From Bacillota bacterium (GTDB lineage Bacteria > Bacillota > Clostridia > Oscillospirales > Oscillospiraceae), in contig JAEWML010000197.1 of the NCBI GenBank assembly GCA_023393155.1, forward strand, positions 1 to 7,559: a DNA stretch of 7,559 bases, in the 5' to 3' direction. Every line of letters begins with the position of its first letter. Position 1 is the first letter of the stretch. Below the pieces are notes generated by a model, which searched no databases, was not told where the DNA came from, and saw nothing but the letters and a program-made list of their open reading frames with translations. Below are positions 1 through 7,107 of the stretch, piece by piece. Both the position numbers and the translations under genes were made by a program.

Positions 1-777
1 CTGCTCGTTGGGGGCCTTTCCGTGCCAGCTCACCTGATTTTCCATAAAGGACACGCCCTTGCCCTTCAGGGTGTGTGCAAGGATGCACCGGGGCTTGCCG
101 GGAACGGCGGGGCGGTTCAGCGCCTCCACAACGGCGGCAATATCGTTGCCGTCGGCCAGCTCGATGAGGTCAAAGCCAAAGGCCCGCAGCTTGGCGGGCA
201 GGTCGCCAAGACTCATGACCTCCTCGTTGGAGCCGTCGATCTGAAGGCCGTTGTTGTCAAACAAAACGGTGAGATTGTCCAGCTTGTAGTGGGCGGCGGA
301 CATAAACGCCTCCCATAGCTGGCCCTCCTGCGCCTCGCCGTCGCCGCACATGACAAAGACCTTCGTGTCTTTTTTCAGGTGCTTGGCGCCCAGCGCCATG
401 CCCACCGCGATGGACACACCCTGTCCCAATGAGCCGGTGGACGCGTCCACTCCGGGAACCTTTTTCACGTCGGGATGCCCCTGAAGAATGGCATGGAGCT
501 GGCGGAAGTTTTTAAATTCCTCCTTGGGGAAAAACCCCAGCTCACCCAGCACCCCGTAGTAGCAGGGGGAGGCATGGCCCTTGCTCAGGACGAAGCGGTC
601 CCGGTTCGGGTCATGGGGATTCTTCGGGTCCACCCGCATCTGGGTGCAAAACGCGGCGCTCATCAGCTCCACCGCGGAGAGCGAGCCGCCGGGGTGGCCG
701 CTGCCCGCGTCGGCGGTCATGTTGATGATGTCCCTCCGGACCGCGGCGCAGAATTTTTCCAGCTCTTGCGTCGTCAT
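1..777 (-). CDS. Transketolase, N-terminal (TPP-binding) subunit, partial
   Basis: Thiamine-diphosphate-binding half of a two-subunit transketolase, a cytosolic enzyme of the non-oxidative pentose phosphate pathway that moves two-carbon ketol units between sugar phosphates. 259 codons are visible with no stop before the left edge; the family is usually about 270-280 residues, so only a short C-terminal tail is missing. Visible motifs are GSGHPGG (residues 25-31), LSKGHAS (64-70), STGSLGQG (113-120) and the TPP/metal motif CGDGEAQEG (144-152), which runs on to LDNL and DNN near residue 175. The ATG at 775-777 is preceded by GGAGG (784-788) six bases upstream. In such split enzymes the pyrimidine-binding C-terminal subunit normally lies just downstream, here beyond the left edge. 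Transcribed divergently from fumC. Confidence 0.95.
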   Translation of the reverse strand, partial: MTTQELEKFCAAVRRDIINMTADAGSGHPGGSLSAVELMSAAFCTQMRVDPKNPHDPNRDRFVLSKGHASPCYYGVLGELGFFPKEEFKNFRQLHAILQGHPDVKKVPGVDASTGSLGQGVSIAVGMALGAKHLKKDTKVFVMCGDGEAQEGQLWEAFMSAAHYKLDNLTVLFDNNGLQIDGSNEEVMSLGDLPAKLRAFGFDLIELADGNDIAAVVEALNRPAVPGKPRCILAHTLKGKGVSFMENQVSWHGKAPNEQ

Positions 778-826
778 ATTCTTCCTCCGTATTCCCAATG
801 AATTTGGGTTGTATTCCTAAGCTTCT

Positions 827-855
827 ACGGTATCACAAGTGGCCCTGCGTGTCAA
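827..855 (-). promoter_or_regulatory. Candidate promoter for the transketolase gene
   Basis: A perfect TTGACA reads on the minus strand at 855-850. At 17-base spacing the -10 would be TACCGT (832-827), a poor match. A TGATAC at 835-830 looks better but is only 14 bases away. The -35 is clear and the -10 is uncertain. Confidence 0.35.
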
Positions 856-925
856 GAAAGAACCGGATAACCAAGCCCACGGCGGCTTGTCTTTTTCCCT
901 GCCGTCAAACCTTTTTCAGAGGGGC

Positions 926-954
926 TTGCGGGTTGGTCCAAAGGCCGCTATAAT
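926..954 (+). promoter_or_regulatory. Sigma-A-type promoter of fumC
   Basis: A perfect TATAAT (949-954) sits exactly 17 bases downstream of TTGCGG (926-931), a half-matching -35. Transcription would start near 961, leaving a short leader of about 27 bases that contains the fumC ribosome binding site AGGGGG (975-980). Confidence 0.75.
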
Positions 955-987
955 GGGAAAAAACATCAAAACACAGGGGGAATCAGG

Positions 988-2346
<1,359 letters not shown>

Positions 2347-2418
2347 GCTATCCCCTCTCCTTTTCGCGCAGACTCCCCTCCAATTGCAGATAGTTATGAC
2401 AACGCCCCCAATGTATTT

Positions 2419-2457
2419 CATCCCTCCGGTTCGCATAGCAAACCGGAGGGATGTTTT
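2419..2457 (+). terminator. Intrinsic terminator downstream of fumC
   Basis: A perfect 13-bp stem (2419-2431 with 2441-2453) contains CATCCCTCCGGTT and its complement around a 9-base loop. It is followed by TTTT (2454-2457). It lies 73 bases after the fumC stop. There is no T-run on the other strand, so it acts on plus-strand transcripts. Confidence 0.85.
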
Positions 2458-2550
2458 CATTAGTTGAAACATAGCTTGCAAATTTTCACCCTGCGGTTCA
2501 AAGGTTGAGAGTAACGGCGGCTGTATTGCAGTGCGGTATATTGGGACCTG

Positions 2551-3015
2551 TTAATTCTCAATCTGCGTCAGCGTGTTTTCATCAAGGTTCAGCCTGTAAT
2601 AGGACGGCGGAATCGACTTTTCATCCCCCTCCTGCTTCAACTGAACACATGTATATAAAATGTAGCCACCTTGTCAATTTCATCCAGATTGGGAAAATAA
2701 TACGCCCATTCCCCCGCCGCGCAGGGCGCCGCCGCCACATCCTTCACCAGCACCTGTTTCCTGGAACCGTCTTTTTTGAATGCAAAGATGACGCGCATTG
2801 TCAATATACGCTGTCCACTCACTCCGGTCGGACAAAGCTTTGGAGTCGTCCCCAACGGAGGATATGCCTTCTTCCCCGCCGACGTTCGAGCTGCTTTTCC
2901 CGCCGCGGGAAACCGCTTGGGCGTTTGCCCCGCTCCCTCCATTCGGCGCGTTACAGCCTGTCGTCAGCATCAATAGCGCCGGCAGGCATGCAAAAACGCT
3001 TATTTTTACTTTCAT
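2551..3015 (-). pseudogene. Small lipoprotein gene broken by two compensating frameshifts
   Basis: Decayed or mis-sequenced gene for a secreted lipoprotein of about 155 residues; exact family not identified. The N-terminus is a clear type II signal peptide: MKVK, a hydrophobic core, then LLMLTTGCN with the lipidated Cys near residue 21, followed by a Gly/Ser/Asn-rich linker. The ATG at 3013-3015 has AGGGG (3023-3027) seven bases upstream; an ATG at 3019-3021 is too close to it. The first frame (SEWTAYIDNARHL) runs to a stop at 2680-2682. Sensible sequence continues in a second frame after an A6 run (plus-strand T6, 2772-2777): KDGSRKQVLVKD, then GEWAYYFPNLDEIDKVATFY. It returns to the first frame near 2645-2660 as QLKQEGDEKSIPPSYYRLN and ends at TAA 2551-2553. 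Removing one A from the run restores IQKDGSRKQVL. The KDGS-K-L and WxYY pattern resembles DUF5050-like beta-propeller repeats (weak inference). Confidence 0.7.
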
Positions 3016-3118
3016 ATCCATACCCCTGTATATTCCTGACGGCGCTTTAGATAATACGGCAGGTTTTATAAGCTTTTGCGGACGCCCTTTCAGTCATAAC
3101 GGACAAGGGAGGATAAGT

Positions 3119-3336
3119 ATGCCAAAGAAAACTTTTTTCGGTTAAGAGATGAAAAGCAAGAAAGTATCATTCGTGCAGCAATACATGAGTTTATTGAAAA
3201 TGGATTTGAACGTGCAAAGATAGCGGATATCGCTCAGCATGCAGGCGTAGCAAAGGGCAGCATATATCAATATTTTGAAGATAAAAAAGAGTTATTCGTT
3301 TATTGTGCCGAGTGAGGTCTTGAAACATTTATGAAA
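3119..3336 (+). pseudogene. TetR-family regulator, frameshifted and truncated
   Basis: N-terminal DNA-binding part of a TetR-type repressor. The ATG (3119-3121) has AAGGGAGGA five bases upstream. The ORF reads MPKKTFF and then stops at TAA 3143-3145. If one T is added to the T6 run at 3133-3138, reading continues as RLRDEKQESIIRAAIHEF and then the helix-turn-helix AKIADIAQHAGVAKGSIYQYFEDKKELF, a classic TetR HTH. A TGA at 3313-3315 interrupts CAE-(stop)-GLETFMK, where relatives usually have Trp (TGG). Homology fades after about 3336, and the ligand-binding C-terminal domain is absent. Its codons are much more AT-rich than fumC, suggesting a foreign origin. It faces away from the lipoprotein pseudogene and may once have controlled it. 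It cannot make a working repressor as read. Confidence 0.8.
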
Positions 3337-3407
3337 ACAAAACCATTCTATATCAAGAACCGTGTCCGACATCAGGCCCGGCCCTTGTCGTTTTCAGGAG
3401 GGCACCT

Positions 3408-4103
3408 ATGATTCAGGAAATCCAGCGTAAAGCCGTGGCCGGAAAGTTTGACGTTCTGCTGGTGTTCATGTTTGACCGTTTGGGCCGCAGGGAAGACGAG
3501 GCGCCGTTTGTGGAGGAATGGTTCGTCAAGAACAACATCGAGGTTTGCGTACGGTATGACTGCCACTACAACATTCGGCACCCCGGCGAGTGCGGCGGAC
3601 AATCCGGGTATGGCGTCACGAAATTGGACGCGCTTGTGAGCAAAATTGTTCGGACACAGTTTGAGAAAATCAAAGCCGTCTGTGCCCAAGATCTGATTGC
3701 CGGTCAGCAGGCCAAGCAAATTGAACTTGCCAAGGCAAATCTCAAGCTTGCGAATAATCAGTATCAGGAGCGAAAGCGAAAGTAAGCCGCGGGGACCTTG
3801 CAAGTTGCAGAATCCAACCAGCGAACGGCACAGGCCGAGTTAGAGGAATATTCCACCAGCGCCGAGGCAGTGAGGCGGGAATACGCCCGCCTGATTAACT
3901 GGGCAGAGCTGTATGAAGGCAATCCCTTTGAAGCCAAGAAGATGATCGTGGCCCAATTTGTCAAGGCGGTCTATGTGCGCCGCGACTATGAGCTGGAAAT
4001 TGAGTTTAATGTGTCCTTTGAGGACTTTCGATCTCTGTGCGCCAACGAGGCGGGGAAGGACAACAAGAAGGTTGGAACGGCGATGCTCCGGCCTACGGCC
4101 TGA
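3408..4103 (+). pseudogene. Large serine recombinase remnant (internal deletion, in-frame stop)
   Basis: Remnant of a transposon- or ICE-type large serine recombinase, the class that cuts and rejoins DNA through a serine-phosphate link. The first 46 codons match the end of the catalytic domain: AGKFDVLLVFMFDRLGRRED (11-30, with the conserved DRLGR arginines at 24 and 27), then FVEEWFVKNNIEV. The nucleophilic serine, normally near the N-terminus, is missing, as are the recombinase domain and the first half of the zinc ribbon. Near 3546 the text jumps directly to a zinc-ribbon tail, YDCHYNIRHPGECGGQSGY (50-68), followed by a long Glu/Lys/Gln-rich coiled coil. A TAA at 3783-3785 interrupts this frame, but it continues in phase (AQAELEEYSTSAEAVRREYARL, then EIEFNVSFEDF) to the stop at 4101-4103. 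Full-length relatives exceed 500 residues; 231 codons remain. GGAGGG precedes the ATG by five bases, possibly by chance. Inactive. Confidence 0.88.
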
Positions 4104-4131
4104 TTGCAGAAGCGGGGATCAGACCCTCATT

Positions 4132-4206
4132 TGAGATGCGAACCGAGTGGTGGGAAATTCCCAAAATCACGCAAAAAGGGATTGCAGGCAAGCGGTTCGC
4201 ATTTCA
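4132..4206. repeat. Inverted repeat pair with a central palindrome
   Basis: TGAGATGCGAACCG (4132-4145) and the complement of TGAAATGCGAACCG (4193-4206) form 14-base arms with one mismatch, 47 bases apart. Between them lies TGGGAAATTCCCA (4151-4163), a dyad about one A. A further small hairpin, TCACTT/AAGTGA (4204-4209, 4221-4226), overlaps the right arm. The set lies just past the recombinase remnant and before the tRNA-like sequence, so it may be an old recombination site or element end (inference). Confidence 0.55.
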
Positions 4207-4228
4207 CTTAAAATCTCAAAAAGTGATG

Positions 4229-4261
4229 AAAAAGCCACGAAATCATACGATTTCGCGGCTT
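4229..4261 (-). terminator. Intrinsic terminator after the tRNA-like sequence
   Basis: Stem AGCC-A-CGAAATC (4233-4244) pairs with GATTTCG-C-GGCT (4249-4260) with one A/C mismatch and a 4-base loop. On the minus strand it is followed by TTTTT (4233-4229). It begins seven bases beyond the last base of the tRNA-like sequence, as expected for the end of a tRNA transcript. Confidence 0.65.
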
Positions 4262-4267
4262 ATCTCG

Positions 4268-4335
4268 TGGAGACTGGGAGACTTGAACTCTCGACCTCCT
4301 TCGTGTGAAGCGGAAGCACACGGAGCCTAGCCTCG
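4268..4335 (-). pseudogene. Degenerate tRNA-Val(CAC)-like sequence
   Basis: Read on the minus strand, this 68-base stretch folds partly as a cloverleaf. Acceptor CGAGGCT (4335-4329) pairs at six of seven positions with AGTCTCC (4275-4269), with discriminator A at 4268. The T arm is GAGAG-TTCAAGT-CTCCC (one A/C mismatch) and the variable loop is AGGTC. The anticodon loop TTCACAC gives CAC (valine, GUG codons). Defects are a D loop of only three bases between GCTC and GTGC, AG instead of UA at positions 8-9, and two mismatches in the anticodon stem (UCCGC against GAAGG). No CCA is encoded. The 3' half looks far better preserved than the 5' half, as seen when an element integrates into or damages a tRNA gene. 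Probably not functional. Confidence 0.5.
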
Positions 4336-4653
4336 TTGATTTGAGATCGAAGCCCTTTACGCCGCAAGGTGTACAGCGGTTTCAGCTCCCCGTGGCATTC
4401 CTTCAAAGGCATTCCTTCAAAGTCCTCTTTCCGCTGCAATGGGCTGTCATCGCCCATGGTCGAAGTCCAATTCTCCTGCGCGTCGATGCCATCACCAACA
4501 CCGCTTTCTTCTCCATGGCGGTCGAATCTGCCAATCAGCTCCATCTGCTCCCGCCGATCTTGTGCGGGAAGCCGTGGATCTGACTGCCGGCTGCGTGGAG
4601 ATGCAATAATCATTCTCCGGCGTTGCGAGTGCTGTGGGTCATCCCTCCCCGGC
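4336..4653. other. Stretch without a recognisable gene
   Basis: I recognise no protein, RNA or repeat here. A long minus-strand frame (4260-4853) stays open through it but also runs through the terminator and tRNA-like sequence and has no recognisable motifs. A tandem ATTCCTTCAAAG-type duplication occurs near 4398-4421. Most likely degraded or rearranged DNA between the mobile-element scar and the HAD gene. Confidence 0.4.
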
Positions 4654-4800
4654 TTATGGATAACGCTTGACCAGCAATTCCTTGAATCTGTCTGCGCTGG
4701 GAAACATTCGGCTTTCCCACCAATCTTCTCTGTAAAATACCGGCCCCAATTCACATCTTTGTTGATTTTCCGGCTTTGTAAAATTCCGCTTTCGATGTGC
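4654..4800 (-). pseudogene. Short coding remnant, family unknown
   Basis: A minus-strand frame opens after a TGA at 4801-4803 and ends at TAA 4654-4656. It has no good start codon or ribosome binding site. Its last part reads naturally as protein (VFYREDWWESRMFPSADRF, then KELLVKRYP), with an aromatic and charged pattern typical of a folded C-terminus. A different frame is open over the same bases, so this may be only a chance reading. If real, it is the tail of a gene whose start was lost or shifted downstream of the HAD gene on the same strand. I do not recognise a family. Confidence 0.3.
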
Positions 4801-4896
4801 TCATGCATCCGATATCCGTTGTCCAAATAAGTTTTCTGCGTACTATTCAGCATGGAGATTGCACTTTTCTTTTGTAACGCAGAGTATTTTGATGGG

Positions 4897-5586
4897 TCAA
4901 GCGTATGTATTCAGCAAGGGGCCAAGCTCCTTCAAAGCATCTATTTCATAATCCGGCAGGATGCCCGAATCGTTGGGCAGCCGTGCCGGATTGAACCACA
5001 CCGTTTGAATCCCCGCATTTATGCCACCCTGAATGTCCGAGGAAAGGCTGTCGCCAACGATGATTGCCTCGTTTCTGCGAACGTGTGGAATTTGCGCGAA
5101 GCAGTGATCGAAAAAGTCGCTGCCGGGCTTGTTGAACCCAATCTCCTCCGAAATAAAAACACCCTCCATGTACTTTTCAAGGCCGGCGCTTTTGATGCGG
5201 CTTCTCTGGACGCTTGTCGTTCCGTTTGTGACGATGTACAGGCGATAACGGGGAGAAAGGTCGCGCAGCAGCTCCTCCGCCCCATCTATAAAATAATGGC
5301 CGACTTCCAGCAGGGATTCATAAATCTCCGCCGCTTTTTCAGCCGAACACGCCGCGCCAAGCTCATCGAACAAAAGCCGATACCGCCGCGTTTTCACTTC
5401 GCTTCGGCTCAGCTTCCCCTGCTCCAGCAGCTTCCACTGCGCCAGATTCAATTCGCTGTATCTGCGGATAACGGCCTCATTCGGATGAATCCCCAGTTGG
5501 AGCAGGGTTTGCGTCAGCGCGATGCTCTCCGCCTGGTTAAAATCCAGCAAGGTATTGTCCAAATCAAATAGAATCGTATTCACCAT
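4897..5586 (-). CDS. yjjG: HAD-superfamily phosphatase, YjjG/YfnB family
   Basis: Cytosolic HAD subfamily IA hydrolase of 229 residues, close to the usual 225-235 of the family. YjjG dephosphorylates nucleoside monophosphates, including non-canonical pyrimidine nucleotides, and is viewed as house-cleaning; the substrate here is inferred from family only. All four HAD motifs are visible: motif I DLDNTLLDF (8-16, nucleophile Asp8 and acid/base Asp10), motif II VTNGT (119-123), motif III Lys153 in FNKPGSDFFDHCF, and motif IV GDSLSSDIQGG (178-188, Asp179 and Asp184). The helical cap lies at about 18-95. The ATG at 5584-5586 gives the standard N-terminus (TILFDLDNT), but the only purine-rich stretch, GAAAGG, is about 13 bases upstream, so initiation may be weak. 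It follows the PTS gene on the same strand with about 210 bases between, filled by a degraded segment. Confidence 0.93.
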   Translation of the reverse strand: MVNTILFDLDNTLLDFNQAESIALTQTLLQLGIHPNEAVIRRYSELNLAQWKLLEQGKLSRSEVKTRRYRLLFDELGAACSAEKAAEIYESLLEVGHYFIDGAEELLRDLSPRYRLYIVTNGTTSVQRSRIKSAGLEKYMEGVFISEEIGFNKPGSDFFDHCFAQIPHVRRNEAIIVGDSLSSDIQGGINAGIQTVWFNPARLPNDSGILPDYEIDALKELGPLLNTYA

Positions 5587-5616
5587 TCTGTTTTTACAAC
5601 CTTTCTTTCATATCAG

Positions 5617-5797
5617 TCATTTTAAAGTGGGCGCATTCGGCTTCATCGAAACAGTCGGTATTGAAAAAGCGGAGTGCCTCTCCATTGGCGCGCCGCGCAG
5701 AACGGTCGTTTTGGCCCAGAACTCAACCTGATCACGGGTAAGTCCGCAGCGATTCTCACATCGAATCCGCCCATCGCCACGGAAACGCCCACGCCTC
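5617..5797 (-). pseudogene. Degraded coding segment between the PTS gene and the HAD gene
   Basis: Directly after the PTS stop, the minus strand reads sensibly in a second frame (GVGVSVAMGGFDVRIAAD). At 5742-5744 it passes with a one-base slip into a third frame (LTRDQVEFWAKTTVLRGA, then PMERHSAFSIPTVSMKPNAP), ending at TGA 5617-5619. Adding one base in GACTTACCCG would join the two. AGGAGG overlaps the PTS stop codon, but the nearest GTG or ATG is at poor spacing. The joined product would be about 60-65 residues, and I do not recognise it. It could be a short gene with one frameshift, the tail of a lost gene, or chance open frames. Confidence 0.35.
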
Positions 5798-6889
5798 CTA
5801 CGATAAAGTCATGTCGCCGTCTTTTACCCATCCGATCTTTTTGAAAGCGAGGTTGATCAGCGGGCAGATGACAGCCGGAAGGAGAAACGAAATCAGAAGC
5901 AATCCGATCCAATCCCCTGAGGTTACGGCAGCCTTGGCGCCCCGCGCGATATCGTCTATCCAGCCGGTATACACGCCGATTTGGCCCACAAGTCCGGAGG
6001 TTCCCATCCCGGAGGATACGGGGGCGCCGTTCATCTCCAGATGAAACAAACAGGTAGCCATCGGGCCGGTAATGGCGGACGTGAGAATCGGTGCAATCCA
6101 TATCCTCGGATTTTTCACGATATTTCCCATTTGCAGCATAGAAGTACCCAGCCCCTGCGCCACCAGTCCGCTCCATCGGTTTTCCGGGAAGGACATCACG
6201 GCAAACCCCACCATCTGCGCGCAGCATCCTGCGACGGCAGCGCCGCCTGCAATTCCCGTGAGGCCCAGCGCCGCGCAGATTGCCGCGGAAGAAATGGGAA
6301 GCGTCAGCGCAATGCCGATAACGACGGATACCAAAACCCCCATCCAAAACGGCTGCAGGTTCGTCGCCCACATGACAATGCCGCCCACCTTCATGGCGGC
6401 GCTTCCCAGCGCAGGGGCCCACCACGCGGACAGGGCCACGCCGGTCCCGATGGTGACAAGCGGCGTTACCAGAATGTCCACCTTCGTTTCCTTTGACACG
6501 GCCTTCCCGATTTCGGCGGAGAAAATCGCAACAAACAGCACGGCCAGCGGCCCCCCCGCGCCGCCCAGCGCGTTGGAAGCGAAGCCAACGGTAATCAGCG
6601 AGAACAAGACCAGCGGGGGACAGCGAAGCGCGTAGCCGATGGAAACGGCCATCGCGGGGCCGCTCATGATCGTGGCCAGAGAGCCGACCGTATAGGCGAC
6701 GTCATTGACCGTCACAACCGGCGCGGTCAAAAACGGGATGTGAAGCTGGGCCCCCAGCGCATTGATAATCGTACCGATCAGGAGAGAACAAAACAGGCCC
6801 TGCGCCATTGCGCCCATTGCGTCAATCCCGTATCTTCTGAGGGAAATCACAATGTCTTTCCGTGCTAAAAATGCCTTTAAGCTTTCCAT
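5798..6889 (-). CDS. PTS_EIIC_2 family (PfoR-like) membrane transporter
   Basis: Integral membrane protein of 363 residues belonging to the PTS IIC family often annotated PfoR or PTS_EIIC_2. Its relatives are predicted sugar permease subunits of phosphotransferase systems, but the substrate is unknown. No IIA or IIB gene is present in the window, so phosphate donation would depend on proteins encoded elsewhere. The sequence is Gly/Ala-rich with roughly nine to ten hydrophobic segments, for example near 25-48, 67-88, 92-108, 113-128, 183-212, 214-233 and 328-348. The best signature is APILTSAITGPMATCLF (266-282), followed by NGAPVSSGMGTSGLVGQIG (287-305). The end, KKIGWVKDGDM, is typical, so the gene is full length. 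The ATG at 6887-6889 has GGAGA (6898-6902) eight bases upstream. A strong promoter, a leader ORF and palindromes precede it. Confidence 0.9.
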   Translation of the reverse strand: MESLKAFLARKDIVISLRRYGIDAMGAMAQGLFCSLLIGTIINALGAQLHIPFLTAPVVTVNDVAYTVGSLATIMSGPAMAVSIGYALRCPPLVLFSLITVGFASNALGGAGGPLAVLFVAIFSAEIGKAVSKETKVDILVTPLVTIGTGVALSAWWAPALGSAAMKVGGIVMWATNLQPFWMGVLVSVVIGIALTLPISSAAICAALGLTGIAGGAAVAGCCAQMVGFAVMSFPENRWSGLVAQGLGTSMLQMGNIVKNPRIWIAPILTSAITGPMATCLFHLEMNGAPVSSGMGTSGLVGQIGVYTGWIDDIARGAKAAVTSGDWIGLLLISFLLPAVICPLINLAFKKIGWVKDGDMTLS

Positions 6890-6939
6890 ATATCATTTCT
6901 CCGTACAAAAATTTTGTGAAGCCCGGGCTTCATATTCAC
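6877..6939 (-). CDS. Candidate 20-residue leader peptide overlapping the PTS start
   Basis: A short ORF starts at GTG (6937-6939), six bases after a perfect GGAGG (6946-6950), a better Shine-Dalgarno than that of the PTS gene. It runs 20 codons and stops at TAA 6877-6879, overlapping the first bases of the PTS gene in another frame; an in-frame ATG lies two codons in. The peptide begins MNMKPGLHK and ends NDIWKA, is basic and has no membrane segment. It spans both palindromes and the PTS ribosome binding site. Ribosomes on it would therefore change access to that site, suggesting translational coupling or leader control. It could also be a chance ORF. Confidence 0.4.
   Translation of the reverse strand: MNMKPGLHKIFVRRNDIWKA
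6905..6932. promoter_or_regulatory. Two adjacent palindromes in the PTS leader
   Basis: TGAAGCCCGGGCTTCA (6917-6932) is a perfect 16-bp palindrome. It abuts ACAAAAATTTTGT (6905-6917), a dyad with 6-base arms about one A. Both lie between the transcription start and the PTS ribosome binding site. They could be a repressor operator or an RNA hairpin controlling translation. Neither is followed by a convincing T-run on the minus strand in a terminator arrangement. Confidence 0.5.
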
Positions 6940-7005
6940 CCGAAACCTCCGGCCCGAAAATAGTTCAGGCGACGCATCGGCCGCTTAAAATGATTCGCAC
7001 ACTTT

Positions 7006-7034
7006 TTTATATCTGATTCCAAGGCTGTTGTCAA
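7006..7034 (-). promoter_or_regulatory. Sigma-A promoter of the PTS gene
   Basis: On the minus strand, a perfect TTGACA (7034-7029) is followed after exactly 17 bases by TATAAA (7011-7006). Transcription should start near 6999, giving a leader of about 110 bases before the PTS ATG, long enough to hold the palindromes and leader ORF. Confidence 0.85.
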
Positions 7035-7107
7035 CCAAAGGGCAAGCAAACGCGCCGCCGATAGATCCGCAGCGGGAAAAACGGCCCCCGCAGCCCTTCC
7101 CATCTTC

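Noticed and set aside
872..899. Hairpin CAAGCC/GGCTTG followed by a T-run, resembling a terminator
   Set aside because: It is short (6 bp) and lies between divergent genes, so no plus-strand transcript would reach it.
4037..4330. Plus-strand frame ending in a GDLNSRPPSC-type peptide
   Set aside because: This peptide is a familiar artefact of translating the antisense of a tRNA T arm and anticodon region, and matches the tRNA-like sequence at 4268-4335.
4260..4853. Open minus-strand frame of 197 codons
   Set aside because: It runs through the tRNA-like sequence and its terminator, ends in the kind of peptide produced by reading across tRNA genes, shows no known motif, and part of it competes with a more natural frame.
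4872..4900. TTGACC and a TTACAA-like box at 17-base spacing downstream of the HAD gene (minus strand)
   Set aside because: The -10 matches poorly and no credible gene follows it.
4852..5571. Plus-strand frame of 239 codons opposite the HAD gene
   Set aside because: It is the antisense shadow of a HAD gene that has all four catalytic motifs on the minus strand.
5643..6425. Long second minus-strand frame inside the PTS gene
   Set aside because: Mostly a frame shadow of the GC-rich PTS coding sequence with Arg/Gly/Cys-rich text; only its last part, past the PTS stop, may be meaningful and is listed separately.
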